Program-made: the position numbers and the translations under genes
In this document: piece by piece, positions 11,016 through 22,984 of the stretch
Position numbering within the stretch: position 1 is the first letter of the stretch
How the letters are laid out: the number at the start of each line of letters is the position of its first letter
Origin: Spodoptera frugiperda
Taxonomy: Eukaryota > Arthropoda > Insecta > Lepidoptera > Noctuidae
Length of the DNA: 64,000 bases
Assembly: GCF_023101765.2 (NCBI RefSeq)
Contig: NC_064228.1
Span: 3,898,501 to 3,962,500, forward strand
Direction: 5' to 3'
The notes under the pieces: generated by a model
Databases searched by the model: none
Told to the model about the DNA's origin: nothing
What the model saw: only the letters and a program-made list of their open reading frames with translations

Positions 11016-11138
11016 TTTTTTTACATTTGATGGGTCGATGTACTGCCGCTATCTCGCCTAATGGTAAGCGAAAATGCGGCCTACGATAGAGTACGACTGC
11101 CCATAAGCAAACTATTCACTCGGGCCTTGAAGATAGCC
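11016..11138 (-). mobile_element. LINE-end 1 fragment
   Basis: Reverse complement of the same family: T run, GGTCGATG, GCTATCTCGCCTAATGGTAA, GCGGCCTACGATAGAGTACG and CACTCGGGCCTTGAAGA. About 70 bases of SINE-C sequence (AGAGTCTGACATTGTCTCGC) follow directly. Confidence 0.5.
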
Positions 11139-11199
11139 AGAGTCTGACATTGTCTCGCCTCGCTCAAGGTGGGAGAAGTCAAAGAAAAAACACAGAGCC

Positions 11200-11937
11200 A
11201 ACTCAGTAATAAATCAGTCGATCTTCCTAGAATGTGTGATGTAAACATGTTTTCGAACATATTCGATCTAATTATATCACGAATCTAGCTATGTAATATG
11301 TATGATTAGAGTAATCCCAGTGGTATGTATGTAATTAATGATGTAACACAAACTAATCTGAACAGTTCATGTGTATTGGTTTATTATTAGATATTTGGTT
11401 ATATTACGAGCTTATAAATGAAGTAATAGATAAAGTTTTATTTACAGTATAGCTGTGATTCATTCGTTTTTGGATCACTAGTTGTATTTTATGTAACTAA
11501 CTAACAATTTTTTATAGTATATCAGTTGTTCATTATACGATGACAAGATCAGACAAAAATAGACAAAGCGACCCTCATATATAGGTATGATATAATATGA
11601 AAATAATAAATTATAGAAAATAATATATTAAGATAGTACATACCATGTGTCCCATTGTGAATTTGGTAACAGAAACTAGAAAGTAATATAAAAAAATAAT
11701 GTTGAGTCAATTTTTACCTGACTAGGGGTAGTTTTTTAGATTTTGCAATAAGTAAACAAGACCACACAGTTTATTATTATTATAAGTAACTGACCTTAGC
11801 TAGTAATAATAACAATATCACACGAAAATGTATTAAAGCAGTTAAATATTTTGTTTCCACTATCGTAACAGACATACCAGACATAAAACCATTATGTTAG
11901 TGAATAAACTGCCCCTGTCCGCTACTTTTTGCCACGC
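11200..11937. other. AT-rich stretch, nothing recognised
   Basis: No reading frame above the reporting size and no repeat shared with other parts of the window. Confidence 0.5.
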
Positions 11938-12020
11938 CGAAATGCATAAACATGCTACGAACGGGTGCTACGGCTGCTACGAAACGCTACAAAAAATTTC
12001 GTAGCATTTCGTAGCATGAA
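11938..12020. repeat. GCTACGAAA inverted/direct repeats
   Basis: ATGCTACGAA, GCTACGAAACGCTACAAAAA and TTTCGTAGCATTTCGTAGCA form a short hairpin plus direct repeats within 80 bases. Possibly a MITE remnant. Confidence 0.4.
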
Positions 12021-12155
12021 CCGTGAAATTACTTATGATATAATGCTGACAATGTTTTTAGAACTTCCTATACTAAGATTATCTTCTATTTTCTAAATGA
12101 AAATGTTTGGTAGCATTTGTAAAGCATGTATTATCAAATAAAAGTTCATATTTTT

Positions 12156-12402
12156 AAGTGTGAGAGAGCCATGCTTCGGTACGAATGGGCCGGCTCAACC
12201 GGAATAATACCACGGCCTCAGAGAAAACTGACGTGGAACAACGTTTGTGTTGTGTGAATGAGGTTACTGGAGACCCAGTTATCCTTCTTCCCAATCTTCC
12301 CAATCCCCGATTCCCTAACAACCCTTAAATTCCTAACTCCCAAAAGGCAGGCAACGTACTTATAAAGCCTATAATGTTTCGGGTGTTTTTTATAAAAAAA
12401 AT
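12156..12402 (+). mobile_element. SINE-A
   Basis: AAGTGTGAGAGAGCCATGCT head, GGGCCGGCTCAACCGGAATA, CCCAATCCCCGATTCCC, and a 3' end TTTTATAAAAAAAATCC. The segment with the GGCGGCGGCGATTGC block is deleted. Confidence 0.7.
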
Positions 12403-13179
12403 CCGTTTAGTCTGATTTTTAATATACATAATTCGTCCTATATTTGATTAAACAACCCTCAGATGAAGTCTCTTGAATTGTTTCTAATCTTTAAAAGATT
12501 TGTAAGGCCGCTGTAAGACTCCATCGCACCGTCCTAGTACGCAATGCTGAAGCAACTTTTCCAACCAAGAATTTTACCAACAAAACGCCAAAGTCATGAA
12601 AATAATTTCCGACCTAAACATAAATATTCAGTCAATTTACAAACGAGCAAAGATTAGCGTCAGATAGTTATCACTATAAGGGTGAAATTGCCTTGAAAAT
12701 ACAAATACATACATTCATGGAAAATCCATGCAAATATATGTATACGTCTATTACCTAACTCCGTACACATGAAATAAATCCTAGGCTTAGTTCGTAAACG
12801 ACTGTAAATAAACTGTAATATCCAATGTATACATGGTTACACATGAAACTATACAGAACCAGTATAAACAGACCAGTGAATGTGCGAAAATATCGTACAA
12901 GGCGAGACCATGATAAACTGGTCTCTTGTAGCCCGGTCTATAGTCGTGTCTTCATATCGTATTGTGGACTATTTAAGAGGATTAGGTTTGCCTTAGTATC
13001 GGTCGGGTAAGGCTGTGGTTACAACAGAGGTTTGGTGAGGTTTTTTGAGATTGTTGTGTTTCTTTTAGACTACTTTTTGTTATTTTTTTGTATCTATCGC
13101 AATTATTATTTAAAATCCACATTTTACTTCTCATGAAAGTATGCTGAAGCATGATTGGGACGTAGATACATATCATTTC

Positions 13180-13330
13180 TTACGTTTACAAACATACATG
13201 CACATAGCACCCAGACCCAAAACAATAATTTGTGGATCACACTAATAGTTTCTCCGTGTGGGAATCGAACCCACTACACGTTGCGCGGCAGCCAGTAGGC
13301 CAGCCACCGCACCAATAAAATTGTGCAGTC
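13180..13330 (-). mobile_element. SINE-D
   Basis: Minus strand: GACTGCACAATTTTATTGGT, TGCCGCGCAACGTGTAGTGG, GGTTCGATTCCCACACGG B box, then GTGTGATCCACAAATTATTG-type body to CATGTATGTTTGTAAACG. Confidence 0.65.
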
Positions 13331-13623
13331 TATAATTCTTAATACTAATTATATACACAACTCGGACATAGACCATTAAAATTAACCCTTAAAATAAACA
13401 TCGTTTAAAAAGCGAAAATCTTTAAAAGTCCACTTAAAACTGACATTAATATTAAAGCCTCCAACCGGGACAAAATGAACCTGAAAAGTGGCAGAATTAA
13501 CTGTCGGACGCTGAAACTGAAATATATTATTCAGTTACTGAGGTCGTGAGGCCTTCTGTCGTTAAAATAGTGGGTAAAGGCCTCCTGAAACTTTGAAAAG
13601 GAAATTATTTCTTTCAGGGAGAA

Positions 13624-13710
13624 TAGGGGGTGGTGTGTCCCGTAGTAGGGGGTGCTGTGTCCCGGAGTAGGGGGTGTTGTGTCCCGGAGTAGGGGGTCGA
13701 TGTGCCCCCA
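13624..13710 (+). repeat. G-rich 22-bp minisatellite
   Basis: Nearly four units of TAGGGGGTG(C/T/G)TGTGTCCCGGAG. Units start at 13624, 13646, 13668 and 13690; the last decays to TAGGGGGTCGATGTGCCCCC. Much richer in GC than its surroundings. Confidence 0.8.
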
Positions 13711-13989
13711 CTCGGTTTATTAGTACTTACTAATAAAGCAAGTTTTTCCTTGAAGATAGTTATCTTGTATTATTTATTGATAATAGTTCGGTCTTTTATG
13801 AGAAAAATGCTTTTTTTGCGAATGTTTTTTGCTGTTTTTGTCCTTGAGTATAACAGACAAAGACAATTTTATGGTTTATTCTCGTTTTTTACTTACTTGT
13901 CCTTGCTTGGTATTAAAGATCTCTTATTCTTAATATTAAAGATCAGACTGTAGTATTTTACTAAAACGTGAATAAGAATTTAGAAGTCC

Positions 13990-14113
13990 TACTGCCGTAT
14001 TCAGAGTCATTTAATCGTTACTTAACCCAGTCTTTAGCGATAGTTTTCGTTACAAAATCGTTACTAATGAATACTTTAAGTAATCATTATATTATGTCTC
14101 TGAATGTGGCAAT
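13990..14113. mobile_element. MITE-M
   Basis: Left end ACTGCCGTATTCAGAGTCAT, centre CAAAATCGTTACTAATGAAT, right end AGTAATCATTATATTATGTC. It matches the copy at 57083 in order. Terminal inverted repeats of the type ACTGCCGTACTCAGAGTCAT are implied by that second copy. Confidence 0.5.
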
Positions 14114-14782
14114 TTGTCTTAGTATTTAAGAACTAGTCAAGCAATTATTATTTTTTTCTTTACGTAAACTTTAAATCGTATAAGGTAATAATAATTGAAG
14201 TAAGAATTTCCTTTGGTGAATTTCCATGGTCGGCAATAATCGTTTAATACTAATTGATCCATATAATGAAGTAATAGGTGTCCATTTTTTTTCCTTTGAG
14301 GTTCCTAACGAGTAATTTTTTGAGGTCTCTACTACATAACCCAAATAACGCAGCGAGAAATTGCATCTTACATAATTCTTAAACCCATGGCTATATTATA
14401 TAAAACCAGTATAAACTGACCGTTGAATGTGCGGAAAGATCATACAAAGCGAGACCAAAATAAACTGGTTTTGTATAGCTTCATGTGTAACCTTCTATAC
14501 TAAACAGGAACTTGGCAGCTCTATCGTGCCAAGACCATAAATTCCCCATGCCAAGCGAGAAAGAAAGAGACAAAACATGTATGTTTGTTCATAATGAGCA
14601 CATAGCTTCTTTTAAGTATAACAGCTTCTTGGCATTCCGCCGACGTCGTGTTTTAAAGGAAAATGGGGTTTAAGGGTTTAAAGTTATGGTTTAAAATTAA
14701 TTAACGTTACTATTTTTATTTTATAAGATTTTCTGGTAAATCAACTTATTTTTAGTTTTATTATAACTTTTGCGAGTCATAC

Positions 14783-14985
14783 TAAATTAATTATTATGTT
14801 ATCGGCTTACTCACATAACTGTTTGACGAGGAACTCGACTAGTAGTCAGTAGCAGCGCGACAATCGCCGCGTCGTGTGTCGCGGAATGCTGTTCATGAAT
14901 ATGAGCCTCTAGCATGGCTTGAAACTAGTCGAGTTCCTCGTCAAACAGTTACGTGAATAAACCGATAACATAATAATTAATTTAT
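14783..14985. mobile_element. MITE-H, complete foldback copy
   Basis: The two ends are inverted copies of about 60 bp: ATTATTATGTTATCGG, then AACTGTTTGACGAGGAACTC on the left, and the reverse complement on the right up to CATAATAATTAA. A GC-richer centre with CGCGACAATCGC lies between. No coding capacity. The sequence left of it (ending CATACTAAATTA) is also shared with the copy at 55070, so the true left boundary may be further out. Confidence 0.7.
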
Positions 14986-16402
14986 TTTTAGTTTCAATTC
15001 AATCAAGTATCGTCTAAACTAAAATTAATTTATTTTGAGAAGCGATACTAAAGGGCAACTATACATTTCAAGTGGCATTTCTAAATCACAATTTTGTGGA
15101 CAGAAATAGCTCTCAAAACCAGTACACTAATGCTCCAAAAATGTCGTTTAGATCTCAAATTCCTGTAAAGCAAACGTAGCAGTATTCTTTAGGGAGTCAT
15201 ACAAGATGATAAGTTTCATAACACGCCTCGACATTTTACCCAAACTTTGTACGTTTTAAATATTATAAAACTTGCTTTCGTTCACACAACTTTCTTACTC
15301 GTATTTTCTTAAGTCCAAGACGTTTTTTTTTACTAGTTTTAAGAATTTTTTCGTCTTCAGGGAACAATTTATTTGATTCAAATCTTAAGTTGATGATCCG
15401 TATCCGAGTTCGTGTTTCGTGGAAACTTGAAGATTTAAGAGCTTCTGTGTCTATTCTTTTATCTGATTTATTTCGAATCTGTTTAAGCATAACTTTGCGT
15501 ATAAATAACCGATTTTGTGATAAATTGTTTTACATTACTTTGCGATTTACTTTGGTTTTTATGCGTAACTTAATGTAAGTACTTATATTTTGCTGGCTTT
15601 TTAATCCTAGCAATTGTATTTATGTGGCTCTTAGCATATTATATGTAAGTACTTTCTATGTTTGTTATGTTATACGAAACAAAGCAAACGTGGAAATTAA
15701 TACCTTTTCTTAATACAAATGATAAAAAGAAGCCTTAGCCCATCAGTATGACACTTATAGTAGGCTAATGACTTTTCTATCAAAATTCCACTTAAGTACA
15801 ATACATGAGTTCCTAAACATTCTAAACGCCGCAAATAAAAAAACTGCAATACTTTTATTCGTTTTGAACCAAGTATACTGCTATAAACATAGCACAAAAC
15901 TATAAAATAGACCAAATACCTATTACACGATATTCTAAAACTAGATTAACAGCTTATGTATATCTAGGACATGTCAGTTTAACAAGATATAGTTACTAGA
16001 TATTTCCCTAGGGGTCGTGTGGTCAGGCGTTAAGAGATGACATAACAGCTTCCTATATGTATAATTAATATATTAATTGCTCCAATAATTCGTGTGTATA
16101 CCAACTAGGTCGTGTATGAATTGAGAGCAGGCTTAATTCTACGTAGGTATGCGGATTGTGGCTATGGGAAAATGAGTCGTATGTAACTATGATTATTTAT
16201 TTATTTATATATGCTTTATTGTACACATTTAAGTAGCATAGGTTACATACATTTTAAGTAATATGCGTACAATGGGCGGTCTTATCACACAATGGTGATT
16301 TCTTCCAGACAACCTTTGGATGGAACAAATTAAAAAGAAAACAGATAAGGGGTAGATGTGTGCACAAAAAGAAAAAACACTAGCAATATACTAAATATAT
16401 AC
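14986..16402. other. AT-rich stretch with overlapping short frames
   Basis: Frames on both strands at 15263-15578 are rich in Lys, Arg, Leu and Ile. They overlap antisense and show no family motif, so they are treated as chance. Confidence 0.45.
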
Positions 16403-16779
16403 ATATACAACGTGTAAAAAAAGGGTAACCGTCAATTGCACGGCTTCTAGATAACATAACAAAGGATACGGTAAGGGATTTTTAAACTCATGTTTTCATG
16501 CTACCAAGTTATGAATTTTTCAAATCGCGCCGCCGCGTGATTCAAAATTAGGTAGACAGATACTAGGCGATCAAATTGACAGAATATAAATGTTTCGTAA
16601 TATTAGCGAGTGATCCCTGTAGTGTTGTGACACGTATGTATGATTTGAAATCAAGAACCATGCGATACTAAGTATTTGGTACAAATATTTTTTTAAACGT
16701 AATTTAAGCAGAAACTCTATTCAACCTGTATTCATCAGCGCTTCTTGATGTATATGGGTATTTTGTTACACGTTGTATA
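16403..16779. mobile_element. Element J, DNA transposon-like with terminal inverted repeats
   Basis: Left end TATACAACGTGTAAAAAAAG; right end GGGTATTTTGTTACACGTTG, whose complement matches it. The interior is AT-rich and has no open frame. Single right ends occur near 8650-8705 and 1197-1230. An ATAC microsatellite follows at the right edge. Confidence 0.5.
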
Positions 16780-16802
16780 CATACATACATACATACATAC
16801 AT
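16775..16802. repeat. ATAC microsatellite
   Basis: About six ACAT units immediately after the right end of element J. Confidence 0.75.
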
Positions 16803-16850
16803 AAAATATTGATTATTCTACATTTTTCTGATATTTTCTTTGTTGGACAG

Positions 16851-17138
16851 TTTTTTTTATTGTATAAGTCTGTAAACGAGCAGACATATCAACTGTTGGT
16901 GAGCAATCGCCGCCGTCCATCAACACTCGAAACACCGCAGATGTTACAAGTGCGTTGCCGGCCTTTTGGGGGTTTTCAAGGAATCGGGAATTGAGAAGAA
17001 TGGGAAGAGGGCCTCTGGTAACCTCACTCACTCAACGAAACACAACGCAAGCGTTGTTTCACGTCAGTTTTCTGTTACGCCATGGTATCACTCCGGTCGA
17101 GCCGGCCCATTCGTGCCGAAGCATGACTCTCCCACACA
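16851..17138 (-). mobile_element. SINE-A, full length
   Basis: On the plus strand: T run, GTAAACGAGCAGACATATCA, GGCCTTTTGGGGGTTTTCAA, CACAACGCAAGCGTTGTTTC and CATGACTCTCCCACAC. The minus strand is the sense direction, with the A-rich tail at 16851. It sits inside the right flank of element J's ATAC repeat. Confidence 0.7.
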
Positions 17139-17527
17139 AAGCACTAGTTGGATTGAAACGATAAAAAATATAGTATATAAACTAACCTTAACTACATTAT
17201 ATTGAATATCTAAACAGCTTACGTAGCAGTTTATTGTAAATATTGACCAACTAACCCTCTGACCGCCTTCAGCCACAATCAGTGGACGAGCACACAATTA
17301 GATAATAAGGTCGGAAGGGACCGTCTACCTCAAAACTCAAGTTCTTAAACTAGTTTCTAGAAGACGAAGTTTATCTTCTAGTAAAATTAGTTCTTGTTGT
17401 AAACTGGAGCGTTGCTATGGTGCACTATTTCTTTTTTTTTGTTCGAAGATACTTTTGTTATTAAGAGCCATATTTAGCGTAATAGCTATCAATCCACGCC
17501 TAGTATTTAAAACAATGTTACTACTAT

Positions 17528-17655
17528 ATTATAAACGGGAAAAGTAACCGTGTCTTTGTGTGTGTGTTTGTTATTCAATCACGTCAAAACGGCTGAAGAG
17601 ATCGGGGATGAATTTTGGAACAGAGGTAGATTGTAGTTTAGAATAACACATAGAC
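17528..17655 (-). repeat. LINE-end 4 type repeat
   Basis: TATTATAAACGGGAAAAGTA, GTGTGTGTGTTTGTTATTCA and ATCGGGGATGAATTTTGGAA. The same layout occurs at 42160 and 50405. A SINE-C begins at 17656. Orientation is taken from the copy at 61822, where the pattern reads in reverse. Confidence 0.45.
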
Positions 17656-17799
17656 TAACACAGATGGGACCCAATAGTGCTGATGCCCGAAACGGAGCTG
17701 CGGAATACTGAGCAGGAGTAGGAATGGGGTGGTTTTTAGTCTCTAAGAGTCTCACATCTCAAGGCATTGAATTATTTTCCCCTCTTCAAAAAAAAAAAC
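17656..17799 (+). mobile_element. SINE-C, internally deleted
   Basis: CACAGATGGGACCCAATAGT, CGGAGCTGCGGAATACTGAG and GGAATGGGGTGGTTTTTAGT, with a TTCCCCTCTTCAAAAAAAA tail. Confidence 0.65.
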
Positions 17800-19154
17800 T
17801 AACTGAAATGATAATGAATCAAATTCATGATAAGTGATACTTGATAAAAAGTTTCTCCCGTCTGTCTTCGCTTCCATGACATAATAAGAGTCTGAAATAC
17901 AGTTTCTGAAAGATTTATAAGTAAGCCACAAATAAATATCGCGTTATTGATTGCTCATGAAAAATCAACGAGCTCCTCTTTCAGGCAGTCAGCTGAAAAA
18001 AAGGAAATGAACGATATTAATTTTTCATGCAAGTTTCAGTGTATTCTGAAATGTTTTATTTGTTTCATTTCATATGTAAATACGAGACTGAAACTGAATA
18101 TTGCTTGGTATTTTTAATTCAACGTTCCCAGTGAATCATGAAAATTGATAATGAAGAATGTTAACAGACGTATTTCAGTGGTTTTTCAGCGTCCACATTG
18201 AATATTCGAGTTCCTTTTTCAGCTGAAATTCTTTTCATATTTGCTGAAACAAATGAATATTTTATCTATTCCTGCTTTGTAATATTTCTTTTTTGATTAA
18301 CAAAAATTTTGTGTGGTGCCTTTAATACTTTCATTTATGCTGTAATCTGATTTTGTTGTATTAGTACTTACTCTTTTTTACGTACCATTTATCACGACTT
18401 TTATCCCCGTGAGGGGTCGGCAGAGGTGTTTAGAGCAGAAACCCACTAAAATTATAATAAAATACAAAAAAATAATCATATCTTATACTGTTATTTAAAG
18501 CTGAAGAGTTTGTTTCATTGCTTGTAGGTTTAAACTCGCTACAATCAAAAAAACATTTCGTGTTGGATGTTAATTTTCTCAAGAAGACTATAGGCTATAA
18601 AACATCACGCTACGATCAATAGGATCCGAGTTAAGCGGGTGAAACCGCGCCCAAATCACTAGTGTAGCTATATACCTATAGACTCAACAATCGAACCCGT
18701 GATTTTGTATTTACTAGGCATATTTAACTCGAACAACGAAACAATTAAAAATAATATATTCACAATTAAGCATTCTTTTAACTAACTCTAAACTCCACCA
18801 CTTCGAGCAAAAAAAAAGCACGAACGAGCATTTTATACTCGTAGCAAAACACAGTTGAATAGCACCATTACATTTAAGGGGCATGTTACTTCAGCGCGTC
18901 CTAGAAGTAATGCAGGGTTTTGTGGCCAGCTACTTCGAAATAACGCTTGGAATACATGATGGGTCGTTCACACAAGCTCATTATGTGGCTAGCCATTACA
19001 ACTTCGCCTTAAATTTTGCTGTACAGTTGGATAAAAAGATGTCTGTGTTTGTTTTTGTTGGGTTGAAAGTGGTAAGATTTTTTTTGTGTTGTGTGTGTAC
19101 ATTTGTTTTTAATTGTGTAATTATATTGTTATATTTAATTTGTGTTTTAATTTG
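17800..19154. other. Non-coding stretch around a LINE-end 5 repeat
   Basis: Near 18396-18440 ATCCCCGTGAGGGGTCGGCA and GAGGTG resemble the SINE-B 3' end on the minus strand. The 94-codon frame at 18883-19167 ends in a T-rich hydrophobic tail and runs into SINE-A; I do not call it a gene. Confidence 0.4.
18494..18667 (+). repeat. LINE-end 5 type repeat
   Basis: AAAGCTGAAGAGTTTGTTTC, ACTATAGGCTATAAAACATC and GCGGGTGAAACCGCGCCCAA. Part of a five-copy set in this window. Confidence 0.45.
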
Positions 19155-19433
19155 TTTTATGATATAAACCGCAACCGCAAACGAGCAGACGGATCACCTG
19201 ATGGTAAGCAATCGACGCCGCCACACACGAAACACCAGAGGTGTTAGAAATGGGTTGCTGGCATTATGATTTAATTTAAGAGTTGTTGGGGAATCGGGGT
19301 TTGGGAAAGGGGGTAATTGGGCCTCCGGTCACCTCACTCAAACAACGAAACACAACGCAAGCGTTGTTTCACGTCGGTATTCTGTGAGGCTGTGGTATCA
19401 CTCCGGTCGAGCCGGCCCATTCGTGCCGAACCA
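19155..19433 (-). mobile_element. SINE-A
   Basis: CAAACGAGCAGACGGATCAC, a deleted GGCCTTTTGGGGG block, AACACAACGCAAGCGTTGTT and GAGCCGGCCCATTCGTGCCG. The last head bases are lost. Confidence 0.7.
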
Positions 19434-19679
19434 TAACTATACTTCTTAACTTTACTTCTTTTTACCTCTATGTATTAAGACAATGATAATTTTCTCTTAT
19501 ATTACTCTCTTTGTCTAACCGTACTAACGAGTATGTACTCGTATAATGAACGCTATTCTGTTCTAACTCAACCATTGTTGTATCTGTTCGACCGGTAATT
19601 GGATCAATGCGGACCAACTGCGCAATGTATACTGCTTGGTACAATTTTGATCGTATTTCGATGTACCATTGTTCGAAAT

Positions 19680-19960
19680 GTCGTGGTGATTTAAGACGCC
19701 AGCTGCTTATGTTTGCGAGTGTGGATTCAAAATTCACTTATAGCAAGTACCAATGTGACTTTTTCCGAGTTACATATACTTTCTAAGATTATTTAGACAC
19801 CACTGACAAACAGTAAAGAGAACCTGAGCTTCTAAATTCTAATCATAAGTTTGAATTGCCAACCCGCATTGAGCAAGCATGGCAATTAATGCTCAAACCT
19901 TCTTCGCGCGAGAAAAGAAGTTTCACCGGCAGTAACCATATATAGGCTGATGATGTGATT
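19680..19960 (+). mobile_element. SINE-E, full length
   Basis: GTCGTGGTGATTTAAGACGC head, decayed B box (GTGTGGATTCAAAATTC), GTACCAATGTGACTTTTTCC, CTAAGATTATTTAGACACCA, GCCAACCCGCATTGAGCAAG and the ATAGGCTGATGATGTGA end. Confidence 0.65.
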
Positions 19961-20419
19961 GTTCAAAAAAGTAAGTGATCATCATCACTTTTTTGTGATG
20001 ATTATCGTGTGACGTTACTTCTAAGTAACTCTTATACTTAGGAAACACGTTGCTACCTAGCAGCCACTCCTAAACATTAATTGGTTGTATCTGTAGTATC
20101 TTTTTTTATACAACAAACTACCTGTCTAATATTTTTTCAAAACCTAAATAGATTATTAAGTTTCACTTCAACATCCCTATTCGAGAGGTTAGGTAATATT
20201 TCGGATTTGTTTTGGTGGTAACAATGAAAATATTGTTATTATAATTGTTACTGACTTGTTTGCTTTGGAAGAAGAAATTGCTAAACTTAGATTATTGAGA
20301 ACGATAATGAAAGTAATATAACATCATGTCGTTTTAATCTGGGATGGGTAGGTAAGTATAAAAGCAATTTTATTAGAGATATAACAAGTATCACGTGGTG
20401 TTGGATAATTTTCTGAATC

Positions 20420-20708
20420 TCGCGCGACAATCTACGGCCACCGTAAGTGCGGGTCTGCGGATAGCGAGCAAGAGTAGCTCGCCGCCCGACCAGAACCAGA
20501 CCTACGTACGGCGCATCGTGTATCACGCATACCTCAAAGAGCCATTAGATCACCATAGATAAGGCTGTTGCCGACCCGGAGCTGCAGACTGTGTAGCGGG
20601 TGACTGGGACTTTAACAACAGGAGTAGAAACAGGTGTTTAGTCAGTAAGAGCCTGACGCTTCCTCGCACCTCACCCAGATACAGATGTCAGATTTTCCCC
20701 CCTAAAAA
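20420..20708 (+). mobile_element. SINE-C, longest 5' extension
   Basis: CGCGCGACAATCTACGGCCA, CGGATAGCGAGCAAGAGTAG, CGTACGGCGCATCGTGTATC and CACGCATACCTCAAAGAGCC precede the usual GCCGACCCGGAGCTGCAGAC and TCAGTAAGAGCCTGACGCTT. It shows about 110 bp upstream of where most copies begin; that part stays open on the plus strand. Confidence 0.55.
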
Positions 20709-22445
20709 ATAGGACATGAATGTAAAACCTTTGTCCTTTTGTCCTAAAGCGTTTTCAGCCTTTGCAGTTTGAGATCTAGGTACAGAGATAGAACACTTTT
20801 ATCTATATCTATAAAACTTATTTTTATTACAAACTAAACCTACTCGCTAGACAAGCGCGATGCCACATAAAACTAATTTATCGTTAAGCGTAATCTGACT
20901 GTAATCAGGCATCGTTGCTATCACTACCCATGCCTAATGCCGGCCACACGAACTTTGCTCGAAGTTATTTTCGTCAACATCTTTGTACCGTAATTGTTTG
21001 ATTGATTAGTTTCTATATAATATTGTACATTAAGTTATAGTTAGTGTAATTCTGACTCGAAGACTCGAGACTCGTGGGAGTTGGTATTTCACAATCCTCC
21101 CGTTCTGAGACCTTCAAGGAAGAGGAGGATTGCATTCCCTATCTACGTATAAAGTGTTCCCCAAAACTTTACTGAGGACGGTGATTCCTTCTGTGCGGTA
21201 GAGGTAGAAGAATATTAATATGAGTCTACTTCGCGCATTACCTATATATGTATGTATATCTTATTCAATGAAATAACACATCTAATTTAAAGTAGATGTT
21301 ACGGTAGTGTATATTCCTACATTGCTGCTAGCTACCAAATGTAGTATATATTATACTATATTATATACGTAATACCGCCCATAATATCTCGACCACAAGA
21401 TGTGGGTACATTCACAACTTTGTTCCCAACTCTAAGAGATTGCTTTGTAAGAGATCGTATCTTCAAACTTAATGCCATTGTGGGGTAAGTTGAGATGTCT
21501 TACTTCATAATAAATTACCTTATGTAATACATGGTGTTTTATATTGTTTTTGAGAAGGAATAAATAAAGATATGAGTCCAGTTCTATACGTATAGTTACC
21601 ATTTTAGAATAATAAAATATTGATCAAGATTGTTTTTTATGTTAATATTTTTGATATTTCGGGTTCGATTATTGGATCGGGTAGAGAGTTATTGCGTGTT
21701 TCTCCGTTTCTTCTAAAATTCACATCGGTTAAAAATGATCTACCTTTTGTAGCAGATTTTTTTATGTCATAATTTTATTTTGCATAACAACTCATGGCAG
21801 AAACTTCATTACGCAGAGAATCGTTTGGCATGCCATATTTTTTTATTATTATGCCATATACATACTTGTTTAAAGAAGACCATGCCAAGTGAAATTATGC
21901 CAAATAAATTTCGGAGCATCCAAATTCTGCCAGAGAGAGGAACCCGTTAAAAATATACTGTATGTATAAATATACTGCTTACCTTTTTAGAGAATAACAG
22001 TACTATTTGCAAAACATTAATAAATTACTATCAGATTATCGAACAGTAACTCGATAACGAGCCACCAGGGAGTATTTGGTTTGTTTGTGTGGACTTGCTC
22101 AAATAGCATTAGCCAGGATTTCGCGCAAATAATACGTTTGAGTGATTCAGAGGTAACATTACCCTTTGTATTCCCATAAGGGTAAGCAAAGGTAAATAGG
22201 AAATACTCATTTTTCATCAATAGTAATAAGGGGAAGCCTATTGCCATATATCAAGATTCTATTTATATATTTGTCAAAATCAATTGCTGTTCGTTAGTCA
22301 CGCTAAAACTTGAGAACGGCTGAACCGATTTGGCAAATTATAGTTTTGAAATTTTTGTGGAAGTCCAGGCAAGGTTTAAAAGGTGAGAAAAAAATGTTTG
22401 AGGCGGTACGAAGTTTGCCGGGTTAGTTAGTAATGATATAGAAAT
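20709..22445. other. Non-coding stretch, nothing firm
   Basis: CACAATCCTCCCG near 21090 faces GAGGAGGATTG near 21123 as a small hairpin. 22260-22440 has a weak LINE-like 3' look (CTGAACCGATTTGGCAAATT). Confidence 0.4.
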
Positions 22446-22635
22446 GTTTGGTATATTGTTGAGTGGAACTCCTTGCCGGAGTCTGTGTTTCCTGATGGGT
22501 ATAACCTGGGTGTCTTCAAAGCCCGAGTGAATAGGTTGCTTATGGGCAGACGTACTCCATCGTAGGCCGCATCATCACTTACCATCAGGCGAGATAGCGG
22601 TCAAACGTCGGCCCATTTGACTAGTAATGAAAAAA
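22446..22635 (+). mobile_element. LINE-end 1: 3' end of a non-LTR retrotransposon
   Basis: 22464-22565 reads open to a stop (33 codons). It begins Trp-Asn-Ser-Leu-Pro-Glu-Ser-Val-Phe-Pro and later has GVFKARVNRLLMGRR, the kind of tail seen at the C-terminus of moth LINE reverse-transcriptase proteins. The untranslated part (TAGGCCGCATCATCACTTAC, then GATAGCGG) is shared with five other fragments here. It ends near an A-rich run. Confidence 0.55.
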
Positions 22636-22984
22636 ATATAGATTTTATTACATAGTTGGTTGCAATTTGACCTAAAAACACCGCTTTAAAAACAATATTA
22701 AAACAAAAAGACATACAAAATTATTGACCCAAATCTTTGTCTATTAAACATCAAAAGCTAACCAAACAAAATAACCCGTAGGAAGAGGAAATATATAGAG
22801 TTGCTATTGACAATAGTTTCTTTCCCTTTTACGAGTTTATGTCTACGGTGGCGTCTCTATGTCTGGAGCGAACTTTACTGTTTTGTGACTTATCTCAAGG
22901 TTCCAGTTTCGATTCGTTTTGAGGTCATAGTTTTTGAATAACTTTGTTTACGAATAGAATCTTGGGTGAAGAGTAGAGTAAAGG

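Noticed and set aside
13624..13710. G-quadruplex in the minisatellite
   Set aside because: G runs are separated by about 17 bases containing C runs, so hairpins are more likely than a stable quadruplex.
18883..19167. 94-codon plus-strand frame
   Set aside because: No domain; the second half is a T-rich hydrophobic run, and the frame ends in SINE-A sequence.
20287..20526. 79-codon minus-strand frame
   Set aside because: It overlaps the 5' extension of SINE-C on the opposite strand and has no family resemblance.
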